Under the pieces are notes generated by a model. The model did not search any database. It was not told the DNA's origin and saw only the letters and a list, made by a program, of their open reading frames with translations. From positions 8,576,001 to 8,640,000 of the forward strand of contig CM073886.1 in assembly GCA_037176705.1 (NCBI GenBank): DNA of 64,000 bases, in the 5' to 3' direction. The DNA is from Molossus alvarezi. Its lineage: Eukaryota; Chordata; Mammalia; Chiroptera; Molossidae. Below are positions 1 through 9,890 of this stretch, in pieces. The position numbers and the translations under genes are program-made. How positions within the stretch are numbered: position 1 is the stretch's first letter; the number at the start of each line of letters is the position of its first letter.

Positions 1-480
1 TGCATGTGCACTGCTCAGGGAGGCTGACCCCAGGCTGATGGCTACAAGGCCTGGTCACCACTGCTGTGGATGCGCTGATAGTTGGAGCTGGTTCTCGGCT
101 CTCTTGTCCACAAGGGCTGGCCAAGACCAAATAATACAGCTTGTTTTTTGATAGGTTAATCTATCTAAGTTAATGCTCCTATAAACTCACTTGGCTACAA
201 TCTAAAACAAGAAAATAAAATCACATAATCTTTCCAATCATACACATTCACATTTAGAATTAGGCCATTTTATTGAATAAGGTTCAAGAAAAGAAATACA
301 AGATATAAGGGCCATTTGGAATAACCTCTCCTACACTATGGGAGATGAAGCCCTACTTCCACATCAGCCATGGGCTTCTTATTCCCATGAGGACATCAGT
401 CCTGTCTTTCGGTGTAAAGGACACAGCTTCACCTATGAAATATTCTAGGCAAAACTGTTTACCCTGAGTCTAACTGAGCA
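1..480. other. Unassigned sequence at left edge
   Basis: No gene, RNA or repeat is recognised here with confidence. The stretch is moderately AT-rich from about 120 onward. The last 100 bases may already belong to the old L1 3' UTR that is clear from 481. Confidence 0.4.
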
Positions 481-1262
481 TTTTATTCTAACTTCCAGTT
501 TATGGAAATACCAGGGATACAGAAACAAGTTAAAGATCTCCACCAAGAAATACAAAAAGTCCAAATGTGGGACATTCTACAAGATAATATAGGACATGTT
601 ACTCCAGATTAAAAGGAAAATAAAACCCAAATGGGCCCTGGCAGTGTGGCTCAGTCCTATGGACTGAGAAGTCCCGGTTCCATTCCCAGCCGGGGCACTT
701 GTCAGGTTGCAGGCTCGATCCCCAGTACAAGATGTGTAGGAGGCAGCCCATCGATGCATCTCTCTCACATCGATGTTTCTATCTTTCTCTCCCTTCCTCT
801 CTCTCTCAAAAAATTAATAAAAACATATTAAGAAAAAAAACAAATGGGACCTGTCACAGTCAAAGGAGACATGATCACTAAATGTAACGTGGTTTTCTGG
901 ACAACCTTACAAGATAGAACCTCAATAAATTATAGACTTAGTTAATAATAATGTATCAATATTAGTTCACTGTGAAAAGGGATCATACTAATGTAAGATA
1001 TTAATACTAGGGGACACTAGATGTGAGAGCTCTCTACTACCTTCCCAATTTTCCTGTAAATCTAAAGCTATTCTAAAATTTTAAGAAATATTTAAAAGCA
1101 AATGGGCATGATTGGGAAATTTCTAACAGTAACCAGATATGAAGCAATGAAGAATAATTCTCTTGTTAGGTAGGGTAACGGTGTTGAGTTATGAGGGGTA
1201 GCACCTTTCCTTCGGCAACACGTGTTGTAAGTGTTTACAGATAATGTGACTTGGTGCCAGAA
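481..1262 (+). mobile_element. Old L1M-type LINE 3' UTR, split by a SINE
   Basis: The flanks of the SINE at 633-840 read as one interrupted element. Before it comes the GGGACATTCTACAAGATAA motif near 570; after it comes AGGAGACATGATCACTAAATG near 862. At 1040-1090 an L1M-type end follows, with the CCTGTAAATCTAAAGCTATTC phrase. These phrases are typical of L1MB/L1MC 3' UTRs in sense orientation. The part from about 1100 to 1262 looks like another old L1 3' end. No coding part is left. Subfamily is uncertain. Confidence 0.6.
633..840 (+). mobile_element. Ves-type tRNA-derived SINE (type A)
   Basis: The element starts with GGGCCCTGGCAGTGTGGCTCAG, has a decayed A box (GTGTGGCTCAG) and B-box-like GGTTCCATTCC, then TCGATGTTTCT and a CT-rich stretch, and ends in an AATAAAA-type tail. 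The octamer CAAATGGG flanks it at 628-635 and 841-848, so its exact start within the G run is ambiguous. It sits inside an older L1 3' UTR. It shares the shorter 3' domain (TAGGAGGCAGCC) of the copies at 1741 and 51147. No RNA gene function is implied. Confidence 0.9.
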
Positions 1263-2530
1263 CTGACTTGAACACGGTCCAGCCCAGCTCTTCCAGAAGG
1301 ATGGCCAATGGCCGTCAAACCTGTTGGGTGAAAAGCTGTCGGGGACTTTCCAATGGGGAGATTATACATCTTAACATTCTAAGAAAGGACAAGCAGCCAT
1401 TCTGTTCCTCCTGACGACTGACACCAGCACGGCTTATGGAAGAGTCTTGCCGGAAATCAGACTGGAATCCGGCCGAGGCTCCACAGCCAACTCCCGGTCC
1501 GCAGGAGGAAGACGAGATGGAAGAATACATTAAACGACACCGCAGAGCGACCTAGCAAAATCCAAAATGTGGACAATTATGCAAGAGAAATGACCCTATT
1601 TCTCAACAAATAAATTACACTGAGGAAAATTAACAACAAAACCAAAAGCACAGGAAAAGAAACCCAGCGACTTAAAATAATTATCAACCAAATACACTAT
1701 GGGGAAGTTGTTTGAATCCTAATTCAAAAATAGCAACTTTTGCCTGGACGGTGTGGCTCAGTGGTTGAGTGTGGACCCATGCACCAAGAGGTCACCGGTT
1801 CGATTCCCGGTCAGGGCACATGCCCAGGTTGTGGGGCTAAAACCCCATGGAGGGCATGCAGGAGGCGGCCAATCAATGTTCTCTCCCATCCATGTTTCTG
1901 TTTCTCTCTCTCTCTCTCCCTCCATCCCTCTCTATAATTAAGAAAGAAAAAATATTAAAACATTTTTAAAAATAACAACCGTACAGACAGAGGAGGGAGG
2001 GGAGACAGGAAGGTCAGGATCCAGGGTTTGAACATTGACTGGGGATTTGGTGACAGTCAGAAAATGTTTGCTACTTAGGTGTGAGAGTGGCATTGTGAGT
2101 ACAGTTTTGGGACAGAGCCTTTATCTACTAGAGACGCAGACTGAACTCTTCCCAGATGACAGTGTACGGAGTCAGGGACTTGCTTCCAAACACCCAGAAC
2201 TGGGCTGGAAGAGGCACCATGATGGGCACACCGCAAGGTTTACAAACCGCTGGTGCGGAAGCTGGTGAGAGCCATTAGGCAGCGTCTCTGCTTCTGCCGT
2301 CATACTGTGCAGAGTAACATCCTTAAGTAGTGGGTCACAAATAGAAAGATAAGGAAAATTAACAAAAAACCAAGGCCAAATGTTAAAAAGCTGATGAATC
2401 CAGCTTAGGTATAAAATATTCAGTGGTACTATCCCTGCTCATTTTCCGCCTATTTGATCATTTTCATAGTAAGAGATTACAAATGAATGACCTGACCATA
2501 GGAGTGACTAAGTAGAATAATAACAAAAAA
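1263..2530 (+). mobile_element. Old L1M/HAL1-type LINE 3' region, split by a SINE
   Basis: On both sides of the SINE at 1741-1967 the sequence resembles sense-strand 3' UTR of an old L1. The phrase AAAATCCAAAATGTGGACAA occurs near 1560 and AATAAATTACACTGAGGAAA near 1607. After the SINE, GACAGTCAGAAAATGTTTGC (2052) and GAGCCTTTATCTACTAGAGA (2115) follow. A T-rich end with CATTTTCATAGTAAGAGATTA lies near 2462-2480. No open frame of interest remains. Element boundaries are approximate. Confidence 0.5.
1741..1967 (+). mobile_element. Ves-type tRNA-derived SINE (type A)
   Basis: A complete SINE with A box TGTGGCTCAGTGG, B box GGTTCGATTCC, the linker GGGCACATGCCC, GGAGGCGGCCAATCAATGTT and a CT-rich 3' part ending in an A-rich tail. 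The near-identical 12-mers AAAAATAGCAAC (1726-1737) and AAAAATAACAAC (1968-1979) fit a target-site duplication with one change. It lies in an older L1 3' region. Confidence 0.93.
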
Positions 2531-3649
2531 TTCAGGAGAACAGCAGCGTTCAGGGAGGGGGGCAGAGGGAATCAGAGAGGGGCACACGGCTGCTGCGTGA
2601 CGGACACTCACAGACGTTCGACACTAACGTCCCATCACCCGGGACACACTTTTGTGTATGACACACACACAAATTAAAGTTATAAACACGTATTTTTCTT
2701 TTAAAGATTCGAGAGCAGTAGAGAGGCTTGACCTTGGCGTCAGGTCCCCGGAGAACCCCCGTTCTGTGATCTGCACCCCCTGCTCCCCTTCCTGAAGAAA
2801 GGCAAAGCGAGCTATTGGGAATTTCGTCAGAACCAACCAAGGGAAGGCGTCAACACCACAGTACCACACTCTCGGGTTTGTAGTCCTCCCTCCTCCCTCC
2901 TCCCTCCTTCTGTCCCTTTCTGTTTCTTTCTTATTCAATGAAGTTAAATTTCAACTCCTTTTTCATCTTCCTAAAAGGAAAGGTTTAACCCTTAGGAATT
3001 TTGAGAGAATTAATAACAAGCCTTTTTTATGTGAAATACCATGACAAATACCAACACCGTGAGAGCAGGCAGCCACCCTCGGGGTGACTAAGTCGAGACG
3101 TGACCCAGAGAATGTGCTGACGGGGCTGCCACAGGTCAGTACAGAGAGCCACACCGGGACGGACCTCCTGAGTCCAGCAACACAAATAAGGACCCACGAA
3201 CGTGGAAGTTACTTTTCTTGGTGTGTGATTTCTGACCCCTTCTCTGCGTGGCATTTTCTCTCCTGTAAACTAGAACACGTCAGGTACTGCCAGCTACAGG
3301 GACAGGCCGCGACAGGAAGCAGGCGAAGTGGGTCGGGCTCCGGGTGACCCGCAGCTCACGCGGGCCGCCAGGCTCCCTGCAGGGACGCAGGCCCTGTGAG
3401 GCCAGGGCCTTCGCTGTTGTCAGAAGAAGGTAAAAGTGTGACATTTGAAAATGAAATCTCCATCATTTCAAATGCTGACAAGTTCTCAAACTAAAGAGAA
3501 ACAACAGTAAAAAAATTAAAATTCTATGAACCACCATGCGAACTGCAGAGTGGGTTCTGTTTGTAACCACCACGGCCTGATCTCTGAGCTAGATCATATC
3601 TAAAGCACCCTTCCAAGTTTGAACAATCTGTATTAAAGTACTTTGACTT
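2531..3649. other. Unassigned sequence with a small CTCC tract
   Basis: I see no gene or recognisable transposon here. A short (CTCC)n-like tract lies at 2884-2908. Several overlapping short frames on the minus strand (2550-2938 and 2963-3254) have no recognisable domain and look like chance frames. Confidence 0.4.
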
Positions 3650-3866
3650 CGGGGTTAAGAAGACATACTTTGGAGTCAGAAAGACCTTGGTTCAAATCCC
3701 AGCTCTTCTTCTTCTTCCTTGCTGTGTGACATTGGACAAGCCCCTTAATGTTTCTGAGCCCCTGTGTCCTCCCCCGACACCATGTCCCTGCAAAGATGAA
3801 ATGAGAAAATGTGTACAGAATGTTCCACACAGTGCCTAGCAGAGCAGGTGCGGGCAAGTGATACTG
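3650..3866 (+). mobile_element. MIR SINE, near full length
   Basis: Good sense-strand match to the MIR consensus: TTTGGAGTCAGAAAGACC, the B box GGTTCAAATCC at 3689-3699, then GCTGTGTGACATTGGACAAG, a decayed CCTCAGTTTCC part, and CACAGTGCCTAGCAGAGCAGG at the 3' end. MIR is an old tRNA-derived SINE mobilised by L2. This is one of the best preserved copies in the window. Confidence 0.9.
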
Positions 3867-4183
3867 ATTAGAAGACTTTGCCTTCACCTGCGCCAGGATG
3901 TTGGCTACAGGCTTTCAAACCCAGGGACTCTCAGCAGAGGCCACTGAGTGACGTTCTGCCTGCACAGGCTCCCCGGGGAAGCATGGCAGGACGTTCCACC
4001 GGTGGGTGGGGGCGTCAGCCGGGACAGGTCGTGCAGGCCGGGGATGGGCGGCTCCTGAGTCCTCCTGGGCACAGGTCTGGGGACCTAGAGGAGGCCCTGT
4101 GCGCCCGGAAATGGGCCTGGTGCCTACATCTGAACAAAATCAATTCAATCTTGCATTTAAAATACATTAATAAATTTTTTTTT
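3867..4183. other. Unassigned sequence
   Basis: Nothing recognised. The GC-rich left part gives way to an AT-rich stretch ending in a T run at 4175-4183, next to the SINE. Confidence 0.4.
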
Positions 4184-4401
4184 GCCCTGGCCAGTTTGGC
4201 TCCGTGGTTAGAGTGTCGGCCTGCAGACCAGAGACGCGGGTTCGGTTCCCGCTAAGGGCACGTACCTTGGTTGCAGTTTTTCCCCGGCTCCGGTTGGGGT
4301 CGTGCGGGTGGCAAACAGTTGATGTGTCTCTCTCACGTCGATGTTTCTTTCCCTTCCTCCCTCTCTCCCTCTTTCTGAAGGTAAATGTCCTCGGGTGAGG
4401 A
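4184..4401 (+). mobile_element. Ves-type tRNA-derived SINE (type B)
   Basis: Starts GCCCTGGCCAGTTTGGCTCC, has B box GGTTCGGTTCC and the acceptor-stem partner AAGGGCA, then GTACCTTGGTTGCAG, a GTCGATGTTTCT phrase and a CT-rich part. It ends with the type-B tail GTCCTCGGGTGAGGA. No convincing target-site duplication was found, so the exact 3' edge is uncertain. Confidence 0.92.
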
Positions 4402-4439
4402 TTAAATTTGTTCTTTTGTTGACATTTTAGATTTACAGA

Positions 4440-4920
4440 ATAATGTTTTTTTCTGTTACAAAATTTGTTCCTTTAAGAAAATTATACAGGTTTCGGGTGC
4501 ACAATTCCACAACACATCATCTGTACACTATGTGTGTCCACCACCACAGGTCACATCTCCGTCATCACCATGTAGCCCCCCGCACCCTCCCCCACCCCTC
4601 CCCCGCAAGCCCACACTGTTGTCCTTGTACATGAGTTTTTTCTCTTTTTCTTCAATCCTTCTACTCCCCCAGCCCCACCCCCGAGCTGCCAGCCTGCTCT
4701 CTGTCTATGAATCTGTCTCTAGTCTGCTTGATAGTTCATTTTATTTTTTTATTTGTTATTAATTTATTTTTGTTATAGATGTTTCTCCTTTTTCCCCACA
4801 TCGACTCGCTCCTCCCGATCCTTCCCACCCCATCCCCAGGATAGTTCATGTTGTGCATTAGCGTCCGCATGAGTGAAGTCATGTACTTGTCTTTCCAAAT
4901 TGTACAAAAAAAGATAGGAC
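4440..4920 (-). mobile_element. Old L1 3' UTR, antisense, with a nested younger L1
   Basis: Read on the minus strand, the left part is an L1M 3' end: GTGCACCCGAAACCTGTATA with a GTTGTGGAATT phrase upstream. The right part (about 4850-4920) is its continuation, with a GACTTCACTCATGCGGACGC stretch. A 100-bp younger L1 piece interrupts the element at 4740-4839. Confidence 0.7.
4740..4839 (-). mobile_element. Short bat L1 3' end nested in older L1
   Basis: The plus strand reads a T-rich block, then GTTATAGATGTTTCTCC and a pyrimidine-rich stretch. The same start occurs in the L1 at 7195 (GTTACAGATGTTTCTCC), so both are antisense copies of one young L1 3' UTR. The 10-mer GATAGTTCAT flanks it exactly at 4730-4739 and 4840-4849. 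That is a clear target-site duplication inside the older L1. Confidence 0.85.
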
Positions 4921-5539
4921 AGAAGACCCCTTACGCCGGCTCCCAGTCTTCCCGTCGGCGCGTTCCACGACCATGAATGTGCCACACCTGAAGAAGCAAC
5001 ATTGGAGTCACTGTGAGCCAACTCCCAGACCCCAAGTCCCCGCCCCCTGCTTTCCCATTGGCATCCTCGTTCTGTCCGGTCCGGGGCACCATGCTGCCTG
5101 CCGTCATCCCCTCCCGGTCCCGCTGACCTGTCACCGCCTCTCAGTCTCCCTGCTGCTCTAGGACCTCACAGCGCTGAGGATGCTGGCCAGGTGTCCTGTG
5201 GAATGCCCTCCGCTCTGCGCTTGTCTGATGCTTCTCACGCTCAGACTGGAGTCTGGGTGTGGGGAAAGGAGAGCGCGGAGGTGAGGTGCCCCCCATCACG
5301 TCCGTCGGGGTGGCAGGCATGGTGGTGTCCGGTGCAGCACTGGGCGAACATCGTGCTTCCGGGCTTCTCCGCCACCAGCTTCCTGTTTGCTCCCCTTTCC
5401 CGACTTTATTCTGTACAAGCCCCAGGTCAAGCCCATGGGCATCGGGGCTGGGCGGTGAGGAAGATGAGGCTCCACCATCTGAGGGGGGACAGGCTACACA
5501 GAGTAAGCAGAATTCTTCTGTGAGCAACAAACTTTCATT
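4921..5539. other. Unassigned GC-rich sequence
   Basis: No gene or transposon is recognised. Open frames of 110-129 codons on both strands (5141-5530 minus, 5191-5523 and 5259-5615 plus) overlap one another and show no domain, as expected by chance in GC-rich DNA. Confidence 0.4.
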
Positions 5540-5690
5540 CTTGTGTGGCCCTGCACCCCCATTTTACAAAGGCAGAAATAGAGGCCCAGGAAGGTTGAGC
5601 AATTTGCCAAGATAGCCAAATGCAAAGGTAACGGAGCCCGGGTTCGAACCGCCGTCTCTGACCCCAACACCCATCTTCCTTCCACTGCTT
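5540..5690 (-). mobile_element. MIR SINE fragment
   Basis: Antisense MIR core and tRNA part: CATTTTACAAAGGCAGAAATA near 5560, GGTTGAGCAATTTGCCAAG near 5594, and GGTTCGAACC (B box, reverse) at 5641-5650, followed by TCTGACCCCAACACCCAT. Confidence 0.88.
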
Positions 5691-7194
5691 GGGTGCCAGC
5701 CTCCACCAGCGCCGCCCGCGCCCCCTCTTCTGCTTTGCTTTCCTCCCTGGTAAACCATGAATCCTCCGTGATGTCACCTTCGCCATTTTAGGTCTAAAAT
5801 GGTTGGTTTCTGCCACCTTGAAGCGGGTTGGATCAGAACCGCAGAGCAACCTGGTGAGGTTTTCTCAGAACTGCTTCGTTTTTGTGGCGAGCAAACCTGA
5901 GTGGCGTCTCACCACGTACTGGAGCATCCCTGGCGGCAGCGGTCAGCAGTGCCCCGACCACTCGGGGAGCTGCAGAATGTCCTCCCCAACCCCTGGCACC
6001 CAGAAAGTAACATGCACAAGGAGGGACAGAGAATGTTCTGCTACACCTGGGACTTCGTAGAAAGAGACATTCCCTACACTCTGTCTTTCCAGCTGGGTCA
6101 CTCACAAGTCATCAATCCTCACAGCTCTCTAAATTTTAGACATGTCACTGATCAGGACTGTACTGCAAAGGTCAAAAATCCAACCTAAGCTGACTCTAGA
6201 GAAGAATAGAAGCTATCATTCCATCTAACTAAAAGTTCTAGTTATTGGTGTTTCAGGGGTAGCTGGATCCAGGAGCTCCAAAGACACTGTCAAGTTTCCT
6301 CTTTCCCATTTTTTATTTTGATTCTTCTGCATGGGAGGCCGTCTCGGAAGGCTGTCTGCGAGCTGGCACGGACCCCTGCAGCTGCTGCAGCCTTAGGTCT
6401 TGTCAGCACAACACTGGAAAAACATGCCCCAGGGCTAACCTTCCAGCGAAAGTCTGCATCCCAACTCTTATTGGCCGAATGTGCTCACAAACCCTATCAG
6501 TTATCTACTGTTCCCAAAATATTGAGCAACAAAGAACTGCAAAGTCACAGTTACAGATAAAAACACTTCATGCATCTGGGGTCAGCTGGAGGCTCTGCTG
6601 TCCTGGGGTGACCTTGCTCACATATCTAGATGTTTTCAATTTTTTTTTAATCTAAAGTTGATGCACATATTATAAAATGTTGCCACTTTAAAAAAAAAAA
6701 AGTCTTCATTGATTTGTTCTTTATCTGTAATCACTTTATGAAATGATCTTGATTTTAAGTGGGAACTAGGGAGTCTTGTTTTAGGGAGTTTTGAAGACAA
6801 GGACCCCGATCTGTGAACAAGGGTGACGGTGTCCCCTTTCCCTTGGTACGTGTGTGTGCCTGGGCTGTTGGGAGACATTTGGCAAAGGTATGCTTGTCCC
6901 TGAGGGCCCGGGCTTTCTCGCCATCTTCCGGGCCAGGCAGTGGCTTCCCGAGGCTGGCAAAAGCCTTCTAAAGCGCCCCTTGAATGGCATTCCCCAGCCG
7001 AGCCTGCGTGCAGACAGAGCCGGTCTCGAGCGCTCGGCGGGAGGTGAGCTCTGCAGCACCCCCCAAGGCTGAGCGCCCCTCCTCCGGGAAGCGGGGCGTC
7101 TGTCTCTCGTAGTTCACAGGGACAGGATATAACCAGTACCACTGCAGCAGACACAGCAGTGTCTTAGTCAAGGTGCTGTGGGGACTTGTTGGGT
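5691..7194. other. Unassigned sequence
   Basis: No gene is supported. The stretch at 6300-6545 (CTGCAGCTGCTGCAGCC, ATTGGCCGAATGTGCTCACA) feels like an old interspersed repeat, but I cannot name the family. Homopolymers lie at 6640-6648 (T) and 6690-6701 (A). The 172-codon minus frame at 6636-7154 has no recognisable domain. Confidence 0.35.
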
Positions 7195-7745
7195 TGGTTT
7201 GTCTTTATTTTATTTTTACTGTTGGTATTTATTTATTTATTTATTTTGTTTTATTTATTTATCTTATTAATTTACTTTTGTTACAGATGTTTCTCCTTTT
7301 CCCCCGCAGACACCCTCCTCCCTATCCACCCCCGGAAGCATTGTCATCTATGTCCATTGGTTGTGTGTACATGCATGCAAGATCTTCGGTTTATCTCATC
7401 CCTCTCCCTCCCCCTCCTCCTCTGTTTGTCAGTCTGAACCGTACTCCTTCCTGTGTCTCTGGGTCTGTGTTGTTCATCAGCTTTTTCCGTTCATTATATT
7501 CCACAAATAAGTGAGATCATGTGGTATTTGTCTTTCTTTGACTGGCTTGTTTCGCTTAGCATAATACTCTCCAGGTCCCTCCATGTCGTCAAAGGATAAG
7601 AGATCTTTCTTTCTTACAGCTGCATAATACTCCATTGTGTATATGTACCACAGCTTTTTCATCCATTCGTCTACTGATGGACACTTGGTCCACATCTCAG
7701 CGATTGTAAGTAGTGCTGCTGTGAACATGGGGTGCATATAGTCTT
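7195..7745 (-). mobile_element. L1 3' end, antisense, 5'-truncated
   Basis: The plus strand opens with a T-rich, TTTA-repeat block at 7208-7265 (the reversed A tail) and then the young L1 3' UTR start GTTACAGATGTTTCTCC. Further right are hallmark L1 phrases in reverse, such as CATAATACTCCATTGTGTATATG at about 7623 and the GTGCTGCTGTGAACATGGG phrase near 7712. The ORF2 tail is described separately. The element is cut short at its 5' side near 7745, typical of incomplete L1 reverse transcription. Confidence 0.88.
7477..7737 (-). pseudogene. L1 ORF2 C-terminal remnant
   Basis: The minus-strand frame carries the end of the L1 ORF2 protein, with KCPSVDEWMKKLWYIYTMEYY and DLLSF further on. This matches the C-terminal region downstream of the Cys-rich domain of L1 ORF2p. 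The frame stays open for 86 residues, past the usual ORF2 end, so the last residues are read-through. Endonuclease and reverse transcriptase domains are absent because the element is 5'-truncated, so it cannot be a functional protein. In L1 the intact protein nicks the target DNA and copies the RNA there. Confidence 0.85.
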
Positions 7746-8285
7746 TTAATTGGGGTTTCGGAAGCGGAGCTTCTTGAATGGCCTGAGAGGAGACACAGCA
7801 GGGAAGACGAAGGAGCCTCTCCCAGGACCTGGAAATCAGAGCCAGAACTTAAATGGCATCAGAAGAGTTTTCAAGATGAGCAATTATGCCCTGGAAAAGC
7901 TTCAACCCAAAAAGCAATTCCATGAGTGGCGGAGGGGCCGAGGACAGCCGGTTCGCATGCCGGCAGGGGCTCGGGCCTGCGCTCCTCCGGCAGAGCAGGG
8001 CTGTCCCCACTCTCTCCACCCGGCTCGCCGAGCGCCTAGGGAGAGCCACGCGCCACAGCGGGCACACGGGCGCCCAGCCTCGTGGAGCTGGGAGTTCCCA
8101 TGGCAGAGAGCACGGGGTGTGGCTGGAGGGCAGGGCCAGGAAGGGACACTGGAACCTGTAGGTCGCTGGTGAGGTTTGCGGCCAGACAAAGAGATCACAA
8201 GCCGTGGACGAGTGAGTTAGGCTTGACAGGAAAGATGGAGGGAGCTGGAAACCAGCGGATGGGGGCCAAGGCGATGATTCGGTTG
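7746..8285. other. Unassigned GC-rich sequence
   Basis: No recognised repeat or gene. Overlapping frames on both strands (for example 7750-8172 plus and 7849-8325 minus) reflect high GC and few stops. None has a recognisable domain. Confidence 0.4.
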
Positions 8286-8935
8286 GTTGTTCGGCAAACA
8301 CCTGCTGAGCGTCTTTTTGTACCAAGCCTCACTAGGCACTGGGACCAGGTGAGGGACCAAGATGCCCATGGTCCTTGCCCCCATAGAGGTTAGTTTGTGG
8401 ACAACAGCAGAGGAAGAAATAAGGCAGGTCCCCTGCGCCAACTGAGCATGCCCACAGGGCTTTGTGAGCACGGGAGGGTCGAGGTCCCGATGGGCAGAAG
8501 CGCCGGGAGGGGCTGGGGGTGATGAAGCTCAGGTGGGGAAGCGCCAGGCGGGGAGGCCCTGGCCGAGGGCCACACTGCGCCAAGCCCATGCGGAGCACTC
8601 GTGGTGCATCGACGGGCCAGGCGAAGCCCCGTGAGCTGGACACAGGACGTGTGGAGAGAGTCGCAGCTCAGATGAAAGGGTCTTTGAACCTTTGCCAGGA
8701 GTCTGGGTTTCATCACCAGGTCAATAAGAAATGACCAGAAAGGGGGGTGGAAACCAGCGGGTGACATGGCCAGATTTACAGGAAGGATCCCCACGGCCTC
8801 CGCAGGCAGTGGATCAGAGGGGGCAAGACTGGAGGCGGAGCTGGCTGAGGAGCGGCTGCTGCAGCAAGCTGGGGTCACCACGCTGGGAGTGCCCGGCGGG
8901 AGCGGGTGAGGCTCAGCTGTGTGTGCAGGATGCCA
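8286..8935 (-). mobile_element. L2 LINE, antisense
   Basis: The left edge carries the reversed L2 3' end: AACACCTGCTGAGCGTC, then CACTAGGCACTGGGACCAGG and GTCCTTGCCCCCATAGAGGTTAG. Further right are L2 interior phrases in reverse, including GGGTGACATGGCCAGATTTAC near 8760 and GGGGGCAAGACTGGAGGC near 8819. The L2 copy is diverged and no reading frame survives. Confidence 0.7.
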
Positions 8936-9739
8936 CAGCCCAGGGGCGGGGTTTGAGTGGGGACAATGCACAGCCCCAGGGAAGGGGGCAGACGGGACCG
9001 GGGTTAGGGGACCAAGTGGTGAGGGCAGCATTTGGAGATAAGCCAGGCACCGGACTCGAAGGGTTTACTTTATCTACCTTGTATAAAATTCGGTTGGAAA
9101 AAAATTGATTCAACTACTACTGAAAAATGCTTTTTGACCAGAATAAAACGTTGGGCTGGAAGACTCTGAAGGACCCTCACGGCTCATGTTCCAGACCCTC
9201 ACGGTCTGGCCGGGCTCCTGGACACCAGGCAGGGCTGCGAGGGGCCAGCAGAGAAGCCCAAAGTCATGGTCAACGAAACACGGGCCCTGGGAGACGCTGT
9301 CAGGGCCCTGCGCTCAGCCTCCAAATGATGGCAGGAGTTTCTCAGGACGCGAGAGGACACTCCGACATCGATGCTGCTGCAGCAACAATACTCACCAATC
9401 GCCCGGCGTCTGGCAACCAAAAGTGGGGAATTCGAGCTTCTAAGAAGCAGCTGGGTAAGAAGAGGGTTTCCTTGGAGCTGCTCGGAGTGAGCATGAGGGT
9501 GAGAGGAGGCACAGGAGGAAACGAGCCTCCGCTACTGCCGCTGCCACCTTCTGTGCCCTCCGCCCCGGCCGGCAGGTGCGCAGAGCCCGCTTCTCCCTCA
9601 CCCACTCCACCCAGAACCCAGCAGGCGGTGGCTCGGTCTCGGCAGATGCCATCCCCGGCCCCCTGGAAGGAGACCCCCACCCGCACCCACCCGCACACAA
9701 GGCAGTATCAGAAAGCGGCAAAGCCCATGCTGACCCCTC
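8936..9739. other. Unassigned GC-rich sequence
   Basis: Nothing recognised. A 210-codon plus frame at 9127-9759 and overlapping minus frames have no domain and low-complexity Pro/Ser/Ala-rich content, as expected for chance frames in GC-rich DNA. Confidence 0.4.
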
Positions 9740-9890
9740 TTGTTGGCAGAGGTAGTTGAATCCCCGTGCCTCCGTTTCTCCAAGCACAGAGGGGAGCCCG
9801 TCGATAGGGCTGACGCAGGACGAAACGAGTCGATACAGCGCTCAGTGCCTGGAATCGTGCCCAGCACCTAGTGCCGGTAACTGGGGGTCC
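9740..9890 (+). mobile_element. MIR SINE fragment
   Basis: Diverged sense-strand MIR: CCGTGCCTCCGTTTCTCC at 9763, a decayed core, then CTCAGTGCCTGGAATCGTGCCCAGCACCTAG near the 3' end. The tRNA part is not seen. Confidence 0.55.
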
